The notes beneath the pieces are model-generated. The model was given only the letters and a program-made list of their open reading frames with translations, was not told the DNA's origin and did not search any database. The position numbers and the translations under genes are program-made. 64,000 nt of DNA from Hermatobates lingyangjiaoensis (taxonomy: Eukaryota > Arthropoda > Insecta > Hemiptera > Hermatobatidae), in assembly GCA_026182355.1 (NCBI GenBank), contig JAPFBL010000584.1, positions 1 to 64,000 on the forward strand. Direction: 5' to 3'. Shown here one piece after another: positions 32,165 to 44,029 of this stretch (its first letter is position 1; the number at the start of each line of letters is the position of its first letter).

Positions 32165-32475
32165 TATAAATGAAGAAGACAACACATAAAAGAACACTTA
32201 CTGGCTCAATATTTTGAACCGAAGTTCGTCATCAGGAAGAGACTAGAAGGGAAGAAGAAGAGGTACGTGTGTTCAAGAGTGGCAGTGGAAGGCGACTCCT
32301 GAGTGGATGTTCAAGAGTCGCCTTCCACTGCCACTCTTGAACGCATGTACCTCTTCTTCTTCCCTTCTAGTCTCTTCCTCATGACGAACTTCGGTTCGAA
32401 ATATTGAGCCAGTAAGTGTTCTCGGTTTTTTTATGTATTGTCTTTTTCATTTATTTATCTGTCCGGTTTGGACTG
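32165..32475. mobile_element. J-family palindromic element
   Basis: Near-perfect mirror arms of about 135 bp, with cttactggctcaatattttg, cttcatc-type sequence and gtcgccttccactgccactc. The stem II equivalent is GAAC-UUCG-GUUC. A relative is at 38.45-38.58 kb. Confidence 0.75.
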
Positions 32476-32482
32476 TTCAGTA

Positions 32483-32535
<53 letters not shown>

Positions 32536-32551
32536 AAAATTTGGAAGCAGT

Positions 32552-33330
32552 CCTTCTTTTAAGCATATTTCGTTGAACAGCTGACCGTATTTCGCTGATG
32601 TCATTTTCTTCACTAGTTTTTCAAGGTTTCTGAATACCTTCTTCTTTCCTTCATCCAAACGTTGGAGAATGTTAATTAAGTTATAACCGACATGTTTCGA
32701 CTGGCTTCCAGTCATCTTCAGGTGATTAATTAAACAAAGAGGAAAATTATTAGTCTTTGGAGTTGGTATTAAAACACATTATATAGTAGAAGTTTGAAGT
32801 AGCTGCTCTTGGGCCTGATTCGCAAGGGCTACTGACTGAGGTGGGGTGGATGGTGGGGTGGGGGTACTGACAGTTAACGGTTTTTTCATCCAATCAGGCG
32901 CGTATAGTTTAAGTACTCTCTCGCTACTACCCGTTTGAATATTTATTGTAGGTTAACGGGTAGTAGCGAGAGAGTACTTAAACTATACGCGCCTGATTGG
33001 ATGAAAAAACCGTTAACTGTCAGTACCCCCACCCCACCATCCACCCCACCTCAGTCAGTAGCCCTTGCGAATCAGGCCCAAGAGCAGCTACTTCAAACTT
33101 CTACTATATAATGTGTTTTAATACCAACTCCAAAGACTAATAATTTTCCTCTTTGTTTAATTAATCACCCTGAAGATGACTGGAAGCCAGTCGAAACATG
33201 TCGGTTATAACTTAATTAACATTCTCCAACGTTTGGATGAAGGAAAGAAGAAGGTATTCAGAAACCTTGAAAAACTAGTGAAGAAAATGACATCAGCGAA
33301 ATACGGTCAGCTGTTCAACGAAATATATAT
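32552..33330. mobile_element. G-family large palindrome with hammerhead motifs and a PLE-type ORF start on both arms
   Basis: Arms of about 380 bp are nearly identical, with a centre near 32946 (gctactacccg ... cgggtagtagc). Each arm, read outward, has a hammerhead-like motif and then an ATG that opens MTGSQSKHVGYNLINILQRL and FRNLEKLVKKMTSAKYGQLF, followed in the left arm by CLKEGLLPNFTNI. This last pattern resembles the N-terminal part of Penelope-like element proteins, by my recollection of the family. The ORFs end in (TA)n. Related fragments are at 0.27, 3.6 and 38.8-39.15 kb. Confidence 0.8.
33155..33220 (+). ncRNA. Hammerhead-ribozyme-like motif, G family
   Basis: Stem I: UUAAUUAA pairs with UUAAUUAA, then an internal loop, then ACC/GGU. 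Core: CUGAAGA, an extra U, GACUGG-AAG-CCAGUC (stem II), GAA-AC-AU-GU-C with cleavage expected after GUC. This is the most complete type I layout in the window. The opposite arm (about 32683-32740) holds the same motif on the minus strand. Confidence 0.72.
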
Positions 33331-33479
33331 ATATATATATATATATATGCCATACCTCTGTCAATTCACTTCTTCTCCAGAGGACGACCGCCATTACGGT
33401 AGAAATTTTGAAAAATGAGTCTTTGTTATGTTTCTGTCTATGTGTCACAGTTTATTTTAATAGTATATATATATATATA

Positions 33480-33670
33480 TATTAAATTACAAAAGCAAAC
33501 GCTTAAAGAAGCAAATAGAGAATGAAATAATAGAACTCAGTTCGAATATTTCGACACCCGTAGTCACAGGAGAGAAGTAACCGCCTGACTGGCGACTTCA
33601 GATGACGAAATATTACAGTGAGTTCTGCTAGTCATTTCTGTATATCTTTCTCTCTAATCTTTCAGTTTGT
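33480..33670. mobile_element. D-like palindromic element, diverged
   Basis: cgaatatttcgacacccgtagtcac and the mirrored gacgaaatattacagtgag lie about 60 bp apart, with (TA)n on the left. Confidence 0.5.
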
Positions 33671-34590
33671 AATTCAATGAGTTGCACACTGGGGCAAAAA
33701 AAAAATTACAAAGAAAAAACTGATACAACTTAACCAAGATCAAGTTTTTGACTGACGGTCGGTAGGGCTAGTTCTACTCCAGATGACGACGACAGACCAA
33801 ATAGAAATAATCAGAAATGGGACTCCGAGTAAGACCGGAAGTGTCACTGCCTCTAAAAGAGATAAGCCTTATCAGTTGCCTTAGCTTCAACAAGATAACA
33901 GAATTCTGCCTCCGTCTATTTAATAGATGTTTATTTTTGAGAGGTGATAAAGTTATTTGGAAGGCACATACACTGACTTGAATCAGTGTGTAGGAACTGC
34001 AAAAAATACTTCCATTTCGACTGGCTGCTATTCCACGTCGCTTAGTTCTCATATAGCATCTATATTTTGACAAGTACTTAGGTATGCACAAAGTACTTGT
34101 GTAGAAAGACTTAAATCTAGAATAAGTTTACTGATGAAAATATGAAGTGAAGCCTAAGAATAAGTAATCTCATAATATTCAAAATAATAATAGTATCTCA
34201 TAATACTGAAAAACAATTAAAGTAAAATAAAGTACAGAAAAAGACCATTGAAAGTTACATTGTTGAAATCAAACATCGAGTCATTTCATTTATTTTAAAC
34301 CCGCAATATATTATAAACATATATTAATTAGAGGACTAATTATCATCATAAATCAAGGTAATATTATTCTTAATTAAAAATAAAAACTATTTGGATCGGC
34401 TTACACCCAAATTTACTATAATTAAAGATAATAATAAAATTGTTGACAATCAATGTATTTCGTTTTTATTTTAATAGGGCTACCATACAAAAATATTATC
34501 AAACTCATAAATAATCACTTTAATGACTTCATTTGTTTTAATGTCGGTTTATCAATTTTATCAGCTGTTCAGAATTAGAATCATAACTCT
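33670..34590. other. No gene recognised
   Basis: AT-rich sequence with short accidental ORFs. The minus-strand ORF at 33774-34091 has no recognisable features. Confidence 0.4.
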
Positions 34591-34596
34591 AGAACA

Positions 34597-34750
34597 GAGG
34601 CTTCCAAAGTAATGGAACCAAAGAGGTTCCGCAGAACCCAAGGGTTCTTTAACGGACTATCTGGGGTTCCGTGATAAACATTTAGTAAAAACATTTTACT
34701 AAATTTTTTTTTGTGGGTATACATTTATTCTATATTTATTGTAAATCATG
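34597..34750 (+). mobile_element. Truncated hAT-like copy (14.5-kb family, left end)
   Basis: Holds cagaggcttccaaag, ccgcagaacccaagggttc and cattttactaaattt, matching the first 150 bp of the family only. Confidence 0.7.
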
Positions 34751-36435
34751 AAAAATTGGAATATTCAAAATTTTCTTTTACACTTTAAAGATTTAATAGA
34801 TCAAGTCGAAGAACATGCGATACATTCGTAAATCACTAGAACAGTTATTCATGTGTTTAAATTGCAGAATATTAGAATGCAGTAAAAAGATTTTTATGGT
34901 AAAATATAAAGTAGATGTGATGAACATATGAACACTGAAGTTTTAATGTATTAAAAATTATAATAACACAAAATTACACGTTTGGTTCAGTTATAAGGGT
35001 TATGTTATAATTTGTCTATGTCCATGGAATTTTTATGAATTTTATAAATTTACCAGTTTCAGTAGCAATCATTTCACGCTCAAGTCATTGGTCATTTTGT
35101 AACATGACTTTATTATTGAATACACAAACTGTGAACATTGTGCATGTTTCTTGTCAGTTAACAGGTGCAAGATTTTATCAGCAGAACCTTGAAACTGTTC
35201 TAGTTGAAAAGCGGGGTACATGAGGAAGGATGGCTAATTACCGAACAGTCGTCGGCAACGACTTCCTGAGAACGAGCCGATTTAGCGGCATTTCAATGTA
35301 CTCTCAAGAGTGACCCAAGCCGGAGTAGTGATGTAGGGAGGGATTTCTGCGTCAAATACTGTTATCGCGAAATATTGCTCGCCTATGAGGAATGGGTGCC
35401 GTGCCTACCCTTTCCCAGCAGAGCTTTTACAAAAAATCAATCTATCACGGCGTTTGAACATACATTTCATATCAACCATAACCACAACATAGGAAAATAA
35501 TAAAACCATGTTACAAAGTGGCCAATGACTTAACTGTCATTGATTGTCAAAATATATTCTACAATATTAAATTAAAGGTTAATAAAAGCTATTAAAAAAA
35601 ATTCAATAAAGACTAACAATTAATGGAAAATATTAAAACATAATCAATTGTAACAAGAGAATAATAAAAATATCAAAAAATAGAAGTCAAAAAATAGGCC
35701 TTTTCATCTATATATTAAAATAAAGGATAGTTACGAATTTGTTTATTTTATTTACTTGCATTATTACTTACTGTACAATACATTAAGGGTATAATTCTCT
35801 CTTTCTCTCTTATAGTCGGTAAAGACGTAATTTTTTTATTAATTATTTTTTTCTTTTTGTTTTCCATTTTTATTTACAACACAATACAGTATTTAGTAAG
35901 GTTGGAAAGGTTGTTGTTTGAGCTTTAGAGGCTTTTATAAAGGCACGTCCATTTATTCGCGGATTTTCGCGGGTGTCTTCGGTCCCCATTATCCGTGAAA
36001 AGTGAGGGTTTACTGTATATGCAAGTTGATTGAAATCTAGCTTCCTACTCAAACAGTGGAAATCCTGCCTAAGTCGCTATCAATGACTGCGCATATTTAC
36101 TGTTATACCAGTTTCACCTTCGTCATTCCTTTTATTATTGCGATTCTCGTTCAGGGTGACAACTGTTTTATCTTACATGAATATTAATCACTCACCGGCT
36201 TTCAACAACTTTTTTAATTCCAAACGAAGGACAATAAGACAAAACAGGTTCCACAAGTTACTCAATTTAGATTTATTCTACTTTCATTTATATTCCTTCT
36301 TACAGTAGAGAACCTACAGCAATACATATTGTTGAAATTCAATAATTTAAATAATAGATATTAGAATAATATCTACAAACTCTAAAATTAAAAATTAAAA
36401 GAATCAATCTAAATAAAATTTCTGAGAAAAAAAAA
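34751..36435. other. No gene recognised
   Basis: A more GC-rich part at 35215-35430 carries no recognised ORF. The rest is AT-rich. Confidence 0.4.
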
Positions 36436-36700
36436 ATTATTATTAAAAAAAGAGACAAGGGCCAAAAAAAATTTATAAAAAATAAATATCATCATAAAGG
36501 ACCAGAAAGAGAATTAATATTGTCATTATCATGACAACGAATTAAAGACACTAAAATTGAAAGGCCTAAAGCCGCTCATATTGAGAAAAAGTAAGAAGAA
36601 ATAAAATAAAATTCAAATCCATAACTTAATAAAAAAAAATAAAACATATAAAAAAATCCAATAACTATAAATTCTAATCATGATAAAGTTAATAAAATAT

Positions 36701-36985
36701 TAGAATTAGTAATAATACAATCCGTCATACCTCGTAAAGTCTCAGAAAAGCTCGACCCGTTTCGGGTCCGTCTGGATCCCATCTTCAAGAGCACCTAACT
36801 GACTGTGAATGTTATTTTCTGTGAATGAAAAATAACATTCACAGTCAGTTAGGTGCTCTTGAAGATGGGATCCAGACGGACCCGAAACCGGTCGAGCTTT
36901 TCTGAGACATTACGAGGTATGACGGATTGTATTATTACTAATTCTAATATTACTAACCTCAGTGGAACTAACCCATTAACTATAT
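36701..36985. mobile_element. H-family palindromic hammerhead element with perfect 12-bp TSD, inside the NUMT
   Basis: ttaataaaatat occurs at 36689-36700 and 36986-36997. Mirror arms carry ccgtcatacctcgtaaagtc, ggatcccatcttcaagagc and ctaactgactgtgaatg. One end extends to cagtggaactaacccatt. The second copy is at 57937-58148. Confidence 0.9.
36855..36897 (+). ncRNA. Hammerhead-ribozyme-like motif, H family (UUGAAGA core)
   Basis: GCUC, UUGAAGA, extra U, GGG...CCC (stem II with an 11-nt loop), GAA-AC-CG-GU-C, GAGC. Stem I is GCUC/GAGC. The core has U where hammerheads have C3. A mirrored copy is on the minus strand of the left arm. Confidence 0.55.
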
Positions 36986-37057
36986 TTAATAAAATATGCT
37001 TACGTGTAGAACAAAAATGAAATAATCATAATTTTAATAAAAAGAAAATAAAAAATA

Positions 37058-37118
37058 AGATTTAATAGCTTAAGAAAAATAATGATTTTGTAAATCATAG
37101 ATCCCATTATATTATTAA
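37058..37118 (+). pseudogene. Mitochondrial tRNA-Thr-like sequence within the NUMT
   Basis: The anticodon arm ATGAT-TTTGTAA-ATCAT carries anticodon UGU. The upstream segment tttaatagcttaag resembles a mitochondrial D-arm. The 3' boundary is approximate. Confidence 0.7.
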
Positions 37119-38454
37119 TTAGGATATTAAAATCGTAATTTTAATTATGATTTTAAAAATATAACCAAAGCAACGCCTTTGATTGTAATGAACAAAACTT
37201 TCTACTCTGTAAGATTCATTTAAGAGTTCAGTGAATCATTCGCCCCAGAGATGTTTACAATTCTGATTTAAACAATCCTTAATAGGCCTATAAAACAGGT
37301 AAATACAAATTACGAAATAATCACAACTGATAATATAGTAAAGAAATACAGTGGTACCTCGGGAAACGAGTTTAATTCGTTGCGTAACCTTGCTCGTATG
37401 TCAATTTACTCGTATCTCAAAGCAATTTTACCCATTGACATGCTAATTCCATTTCAGCCCCAAAAATACTACTTACCCCTAATTGTTTTTGTTACGTGAT
37501 TTTAAATAAGAAAAATTTATTTATAAATGACAAATATTGTATAAAAACATAATAAAAGAGAATGTAGAGGTGGGTAAAATAAACTAGTTAAAAAACTGGT
37601 TTTATATATATGTACGTTTATATTTAATTAGTATTTTGGTTATTTAAATTTAACTTTAACATTGTATTTTTTTAGTTAATGCCTGAGGAAGAACACTACG
37701 TGTTCGAAATACGTTGTTTACACCATTAAATTTTTATATTTGGAGACCATTTCATCAGATTTTTACACTACAATGAACCAATGTTATAATTTTGTCCAAA
37801 GCCATATATCAGGATGGGTAGTAAGCAGTCCTAATACTTTCATGTAATTTATTTATCTACCGTGTTGATATCTAATTTTGCTTAAATCCTTCATTAGTTA
37901 TCTGTGCTAGGCAACTCTGCAGCAGGGTATAAATAGGGGCTAATATACACGTGATGCCCTTCTTTGATAGCATGACTATAGTGAATAATTCAATGACCGT
38001 GTTCAGCTGAAAGCTGCGCAGTCATCAGAGATCGTCTGATAACTCACTTGCTACTTCACTGACTTAATCAGTTCTCTTGATGGAGCCAATCAATACAGCG
38101 TCATTGGCCCATATCTTATAGCTGAATCGACACCATTCATTCACCCCACATTCTAGTCAACACACACTTTCAATGGTTTTTTTTAAATCAATAAATACAT
38201 TTTATTGAACTTTACAATAAGTACAGATCAGGTTTTTCTGCGATATAACTGTGCCAAATATCGTGCCCTGTTTTAAACTTTCTTAATTTTAACTGTAACG
38301 TTAATCAAAGGGTACTAATTGTCATATAATCTCCCATGACATGGTGTATAGTTACTGTTACCTATTATGATCTTCCACATTTGTAATCGTTCTTTGGAGC
38401 CTAATTTCTTTAATTCTATTATATATATATATATATATATGAATATATAAATAA

Positions 38455-38575
38455 AAAAAGACAACAAATAGAAGAAGCGAGAAAACTTACTGGGTCGAAA
38501 TATCGACCCAGTAAGTTTTCTCGCTTCTTCTATTTGTTGTCTTTTTTCATTTATATATCCGTCCTTTTTGGACCG
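38455..38575. mobile_element. J-family palindrome without spacer
   Basis: gacaacaaatagaagaagcg and gagaaaacttactgggtcga are mirrored around gaaatatcgac with no loop. Confidence 0.7.
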
Positions 38576-38627
38576 TTTTAATATTTTGATTTATATATAT
38601 GAATAATAATCAAAATAATACTTGATG

Positions 38628-38830
38628 CAATAGATGGACTAATTTACCTCAATGAAACAATTTTGTAAAACAATGCTCTAAGGCCTTTCGTCAACACATC
38701 GTCAGAGAGTGAGTGAACTAAAAAATAATAAATTTATTATTTTTTAGTTCACTCGCTCTCTGACGATGTGTTGACGAAAGGCCTTAGAGCATTGTTTTAC
38801 AAAATTGTTTCATTGAGGTAAATTAGTCCA
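38628..38830. mobile_element. I-family palindromic hammerhead element
   Basis: A nearly perfect mirror: tggactaatttacctc, caatgctctaaggcctttcg and cgtcagagag on the left, and complements on the right. The centre is aataaatttatt. Confidence 0.8.
38756..38789 (+). ncRNA. Hammerhead-ribozyme-like motif, I family
   Basis: CUCU, CUGACGA, extra U, GU-GUUG-AC, GAA-AG-GC-CU-U, AGAG. Stem I CUCU/AGAG and stem III AG/CU are perfect; stem II is only two pairs. The mirror copy is on the minus strand at 38676-38709. Confidence 0.6.
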
Positions 38831-38837
38831 TATATAT

Positions 38838-39150
38838 ATTTGTAAAATTTGGGAGCAATCCTTTATTCAAATATATTTAGTTGAATAACTGACCATACTT
38901 TACTGATGTTATTTTCTTCACCAACTGCGTCTTAATACCACCTCTAATTATAATTATAAACCACCTCTAATACTTCAACAATTTTTTAATTACCCTGAGG
39001 ATAACTCAAAGCTAGTCGAAACATGTCGGTTCCACCCTAATTAATATTCTCTAACAATTGGATGAAAGTAAGAAAAAGTTATTCAGAAACCTCGAAAAAC
39101 TGGTGAAGAAAATGACATCAGTAAAATATGGTCAGTTACTCAACGATATA
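38838..39150. mobile_element. G-family palindromic fragment
   Basis: Arms contain tttgtaaaatttgggagc and gaaaatgacatcagtaaaat, with the ORF segment RNLEKLVKKMTSVKYGQLLN on the plus strand. The hammerhead core is eroded (ctgaggataactcaaagct). Confidence 0.65.
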
Positions 39151-40557
39151 TATATAAATATATTCTCAAATTATTCTTGACCTCTTCAGTCAACACAGTA
39201 TTTGATAAGTTTTTTTCAGGACTAGGTGGTCTTGGTATATAAATGAATCAATGATCAAATCACAAAATAAAATGAAAAAAAAAAAAAGGCTAAGATCATT
39301 CAACCGTAACAAGCGGTCTTCGTCAGAATATAACTAACCCAACAGAGTTGGGTTTTGACTCTGACGAAAACCGCTTGTTAAGGTAGATCATTGATTGTTA
39401 TTTCACGTGTTTATGTGAAATTTGTTATACATATATATAACATATACTTATACCAATATATATATGTATGCCAATTTATACCTGTTTATACCAATACATA
39501 TATTGATAAAAGATTTCACATAAACAGTTGTGTTTTGGACTCTGACGAAGACCGCTTGTTAAGGTTGAATGAGCTTAGTCTTGTTTTCCATTTAATATTC
39601 TGGTTTGATCATTGACAGATATTCATAAAAGTATGGACCGTGCATTAGAAACAAATTCACTTTTATCAGGACTCGGCCAGTTCTTCAGGTTCAAATTAAA
39701 CTTCCATTGCCAAGGTTTCGGTTATAATTTAAAACATTTTTCAAAGACAAAAGTATAAAATTTTGAAACAGAAGAATTCACTGTTACATTACAGTTTTTT
39801 TTTTACAAAGAAAACATTTTGGGAATCTCAGAAACTGTTTATTTTGTTTCTGACACGTGACACTAAATAGTTCGGTGTTTTCAAAACAAAAACGCATAAT
39901 TCAAATCATAATAAAATGATTATATTGAATTAACTGGCTACAAAACCAAATAAAATAAACTTTTGAACCCTTTAAAAAACTAGTTTTGAAAAGTTAACAA
40001 TAATTTTTTTTATTTTATATTTTATTCCAGCATGTTCCACTGTGTATTACATGCATCATCATTGTCAAATTGCACACAATACTTCTTTCATTTATAACAC
40101 AAAATACCGAAAAAAAAAACGAAAAACATTAATAATGTTTTTTAATTGCAAATATTATAGTTGAAAATCCGTTTAAAAACAGTATTACACACGTAAAACA
40201 TAAAAACAATTACAACCTTGAAATCTCATTTTGGTATACATTATTTGTTATTAACATTATCCCCCCCCCCCCCCTGCTCAGTAGAAAGAGTTTGCATGAC
40301 GTCACGCACTCATTAACATTCCTTATATCAATAAACTTGACCATAGCCTTGAAGTTAATTACCTTTATGCGTTAATGACTTTCGGAAGGTCGATTGAAAC
40401 TACGCAATCTATATTCTCTTTCTAATACAAAAGACAAAACACAAATATGGCAAACCGTCATACCTCGTAAGATGATGTTGGAGTCGTTGGAGCGCTTTCG
40501 GACGTTGTCCATCTTCAATCGCAACTAACCTACTAGTGTAAATACTAGTGTAGGTTA

Positions 40558-40886
40558 TTCTGAGGTAAAATGGATAAACCAACAAAAGTCTCCACACAAA
40601 AGAAGTTTTATTCAACGCGTTTCGAACACTTTGTGTTCATCATCAGGAAGACACTATAATACAAATTATATCTAATCAGTTACAAAATTAGAATGAAATA
40701 ATAAAATACTCTAATTTTGTAACTGATTAGATATAATTTGTATTATAGTGTCTTCCTGATGATGAACACAAAGTGTTCGAAACGCGTTGAATAAAACTTC
40801 ATTTGTGTGGAGACTTTTGTTGGTTTATCCATTTTACCTCAGAATGAGTAAATACCACACAATTACGGATTGCACAACTAATGATT
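40558..40886. mobile_element. B-family hammerhead palindrome nested in an F element, perfect 12-bp TSD
   Basis: tagtgtaggtta occurs at 40546-40557 and 40887-40898. 329 bp. Arms run from aggtaaaatggataaacc and aagtctccacacaaa to the core gtgttcatcatcaggaag; the 3' tail is cacaattacggattgcacaa. Confidence 0.93.
40753..40791 (+). ncRNA. Hammerhead-ribozyme-like motif, B family
   Basis: UUC, CUGAUGA, extra U, GAACAC-AAA-GUGUUC, GAA-AC-GC-GU-U, GAA. Stem I is short (UUC/GAA). The mirror copy is on the minus strand of the left arm (about 40613-40651). Confidence 0.65.
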
Positions 40887-41213
40887 TAGTGTAGGTTAGT
40901 TGCGATTGAAGATGGACAACGTCCGAAAGCGCTCTAACGACTATAAGGTCATCTTACAAGGTATGACGGTTTGCCATATTAATACTATAAATCATACTAA
41001 CCTCAGTGGTAATAATATATGCATGTACAAAACACAAACACAAATATAAACATAAACGCAACACGAATACAAACACAAACACGAAAATAGAAAAATATTC
41101 GAAATGATAATAAACAAAATATATCTATTTTCAAGAATATTTCTGAGAACTGAATCAATTTGCGTTTTCAACTTTTAAGATGACATTTAGTACAATTAAA
41201 TGTTCTATTAAGA

Positions 41214-41783
41214 CAGAGGTGTCAAAGTCAAAATGGACGGTGGGCTACATAAAAAATTAGCAACAAGCCGAGGACCGGACTGATCAAATGTTTATTGAAA
41301 TTTCTTAAAATGACCACATATAGTGTAGTGAACGAAATTGAACCTACTGAAAACCTAACAAATATATTACAATATGATCGGATAAATGAAGCAATATTTT
41401 CTTATGGCTTTGTAAGTCATTTTTAATTTTCAACAGCACAAAAGACAAATTTCCTTTATAGCTAAATCCCCAAAATTTTTCAGTTATCAGAAAATAACTG
41501 AAAATCCCCATTATATTTCTTATCCCCATTTATAAATATAAAAGCACACCTTTCGTTTTGCCATTTTTGATGGCTATCTGCAAGTTAACTTTTGTATAAT
41601 GCTAATGACTGATGATAAATTATGAAATGAAGCCATAGTCGGTGCGTCGCCTTTGCATTATAGGAAATTTAGTATTGGTGCGTGTTAAACTTCTGCGGCC
41701 TGCGGGCCGGTTCTAATAATAAAGCAATATAATCCCGCAAGCCATAGAAAACCCTCTCGCGGGCCTTTACTTCGACATATGGG
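41214..41783. mobile_element. hAT-type element with perfect 8-bp TSD
   Basis: tattaaga occurs at 41206-41213 and 41784-41791. The left end cagaggtgtcaaagtc and the GC-rich right end (ggcctgcgggccggttc) are typical of hAT elements. No transposase. Confidence 0.85.
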
Positions 41784-43026
41784 TATTAAGAGTTAACCAG
41801 GATAGCATTCAATGCACAATAATTGAAAAATTAAATAACAAAATTGACAGAGCGAACGAATTAAAAATATTCGAATAAAGGAATTATAAACAAATGAAAT
41901 TTGTTTATATAAGTTTTTACAGATCCATTGAAACCAATAATTGCAATGTATAACTTAATAAGTTAATAAGTTGTTATTATAACTTAATAAGAATTGGTTA
42001 ATATGGTAAATATTATACAAGATTATTCCTTTAGTTCATTTTTAATATATTACAACGAATTTTCATTCAATTTTTCTAAGTAAAATAAAAGGAAATTTTA
42101 CTTAGAAAATAAAAACAATTACTTTATTATATTATATTAATTAATATTATAATTATTCTAATTAATATTAGAATATTAGAATTTTCGTTTATTCAACAAA
42201 TAGAATTTAAATTTTGACTATTTTATTCTATAAAGAATGCTTTGGACTTAGAAAGCACTGAATAAACTTTAAAGTAAGATATGTTTTCAAAATAACAAAA
42301 GTAAAGTATTGCTTAGTAGACTTCCATGAGCCAAGTTTAATTGCCAAGGATGACAGTCAGATTAATGAAAAGTTAAAACCGAATAAAGCTACTTAGTCAC
42401 TGTTTTACTCAAGTCATTAGAAATAATGACTTCAGATGAATAAAAGTTGACCAGACTCGTTAAAAGGAAATGAAGAAGTAATTAGGATCTGGAGGGCTTC
42501 TTAATTTCTCTGACCGTTAAATTATTTCTCAGCTCTAAATCATCTAGCAGCATCCTCCTTAAAAAATGAATGTGCTCAACTTTTTAAGTACTTTTTTTTG
42601 TAACACGAAAAAATGGAGAATGAAGAAATTTTATGAAAGCAATAAATTACTTGGTTAACAGTACAGGGAATTTGTATGGGGTTAGTTATAAGTAGGCTTG
42701 CCTTTTGGATTCAATGCTCTAAGTGTCTGAGAGCAACTTGAATTAGAATACCGGTAAAGACAATCATGTTTCGCCCCCTGGTATAATTGCGTGAATTAGT
42801 TAGTTTATATTGGTCTAATGCGCGACGTAGAATCGTGGTGCCCGCCTCCGCGAGGTCCACCTCGGACACCCCCCAAGTTTGGGTGGCTAAACTTGGAGGT
42901 GACAAAAAGGGCAACACGTTAAATCGTCGGCCTGATTTGATCTTTTGGTGTAAATGGCCGGAAGGCTAGGGAGCACAGCGATCAAAACAGGTATAGACTA
43001 TCAAAGTAACCTGTCATATCTTAGAG
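41784..43026. other. No gene recognised
   Basis: AT-rich. A GC-richer patch at 42770-42975 has short open frames on both strands without recognisable features. Confidence 0.4.
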
Positions 43027-43717
43027 CAGAGGTTCCCAAAGTGGGTTCCTTAACGGACTGTCTGGGGTTCCATGAAAAACATTTAGTAAAAACATTTTTC
43101 TAAATTCTTTTTTTTTTTTTTTTTTTTTGGTATGGATTTGTTCTACATTTCTTGTGAATCATGAAACCGAATAATGTTTATATCTATATATACCCATAAG
43201 TAGAAGTGGTCAAAAGTTTATTCATATTTAAGATGAATCACTAGTCAGTTTTTGGAACTATCTGATTCCCGAATTTACTGCTATTGCATAATTAGCACTT
43301 CACACATTGCTGCCATTTCCCACTACCTACTAATGTGAAACTGGATTTTCCCTTTAAACTGCCAAAGAAACCAAATACCGAAATAGACTTAATGCTGGGG
43401 CTAACTTGAGAATCAAACTCTCAACTATAAAGCGAAAAATGATTACAAAACAAACTCTGTGTTAAAATTGGTAGTCATTCTGTTTTATGTGTTATGCAGT
43501 AGTTGAAAATACGAAAATTAAAATCATTTAGCTTTGAATTTGTATTTGAAAAATACGCATTGCAGTAATATTTAATTCTTTTTAAACATACATACTATTT
43601 AAAAAGGCACATGAAAATATTTATATTATGATTGTATGAAATCATTAGAATCTAGGGTTCCCGGGAAAGTTACTGGAACCAAAAAGGGTTCCGAGTCAAA
43701 AAAAGTTTGAAAAACTG
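43027..43717 (+). mobile_element. hAT-like copy of the 14.5-kb family
   Basis: Starts cagaggttcccaaagtgg and ends gtttgaaaaactg. Internally shorter near the left end, with a long T run at 43109-43127. Confidence 0.8.
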
Positions 43718-44029
43718 TCTGAAATTGAGTAATGTATGAAAGGCTATATACCAAAACTACTTCATGTTTTTTTTTCCTCTGTCCATTATCATAAGCTTTA
43801 TACTTCTGAGTTATTCAGGGGACGAGATATCGGCACATTTATGATTTAGCACGAATGAACCATGTGTGACCCAGTTACTTTGCTGATGGCTCCAATGTCA
43901 TGCATCCAAGTAGTAACCAAGATCAATTTTAATTAACTTTCGTGATCTATAGAAACCAGTATATTCAGCATAAAAAAAAAATTGGGCGAGAAGTAAATAC
44001 AATCAGATTTCACTTGACGCTTCCCCGTT

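Larger units (their letters stand above)
36440..37118. pseudogene. NUMT: mitochondrial ND4L (minus) and tRNA-Thr (plus), split by an inserted element
   Basis: On the minus strand, a MIISFLFYT start at 37029 lies just left of a tRNA-Thr-like sequence. Beyond the inserted element (36701-36985) the reading resumes: ILLTLSWLEFMVIGFFYMFY, NFILFLLTFSQYE and, after a one-base slip, ALGLSILVSLIRCHDNDNIN. This is ND4L, read with the invertebrate mitochondrial code. An in-frame stop and the frameshift show it is dead. The ND4L-/tRNA-Thr+ arrangement is the usual arthropod order. Sequence left of 36490 may be the start of ND4. Confidence 0.82.
40446..41026. mobile_element. F-family palindromic element with perfect 12-bp TSD, interrupted by a B element
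   Basis: acaaaacacaaa flanks both ends (40434-40445 and 41027-41038). Mirror arms ggcaaaccgtcatacctcgt, gatgatgttggagtcgttgg and gttgtccatcttcaatcg are split at the centre by the B-family insertion. Confidence 0.9.

Noticed and set aside
32455..33418. Reading the paired ORFs as two host genes in head-to-head orientation
   Set aside because: They are the same sequence on the two arms of one palindrome and run into (TA)n, as expected for a mobile element.
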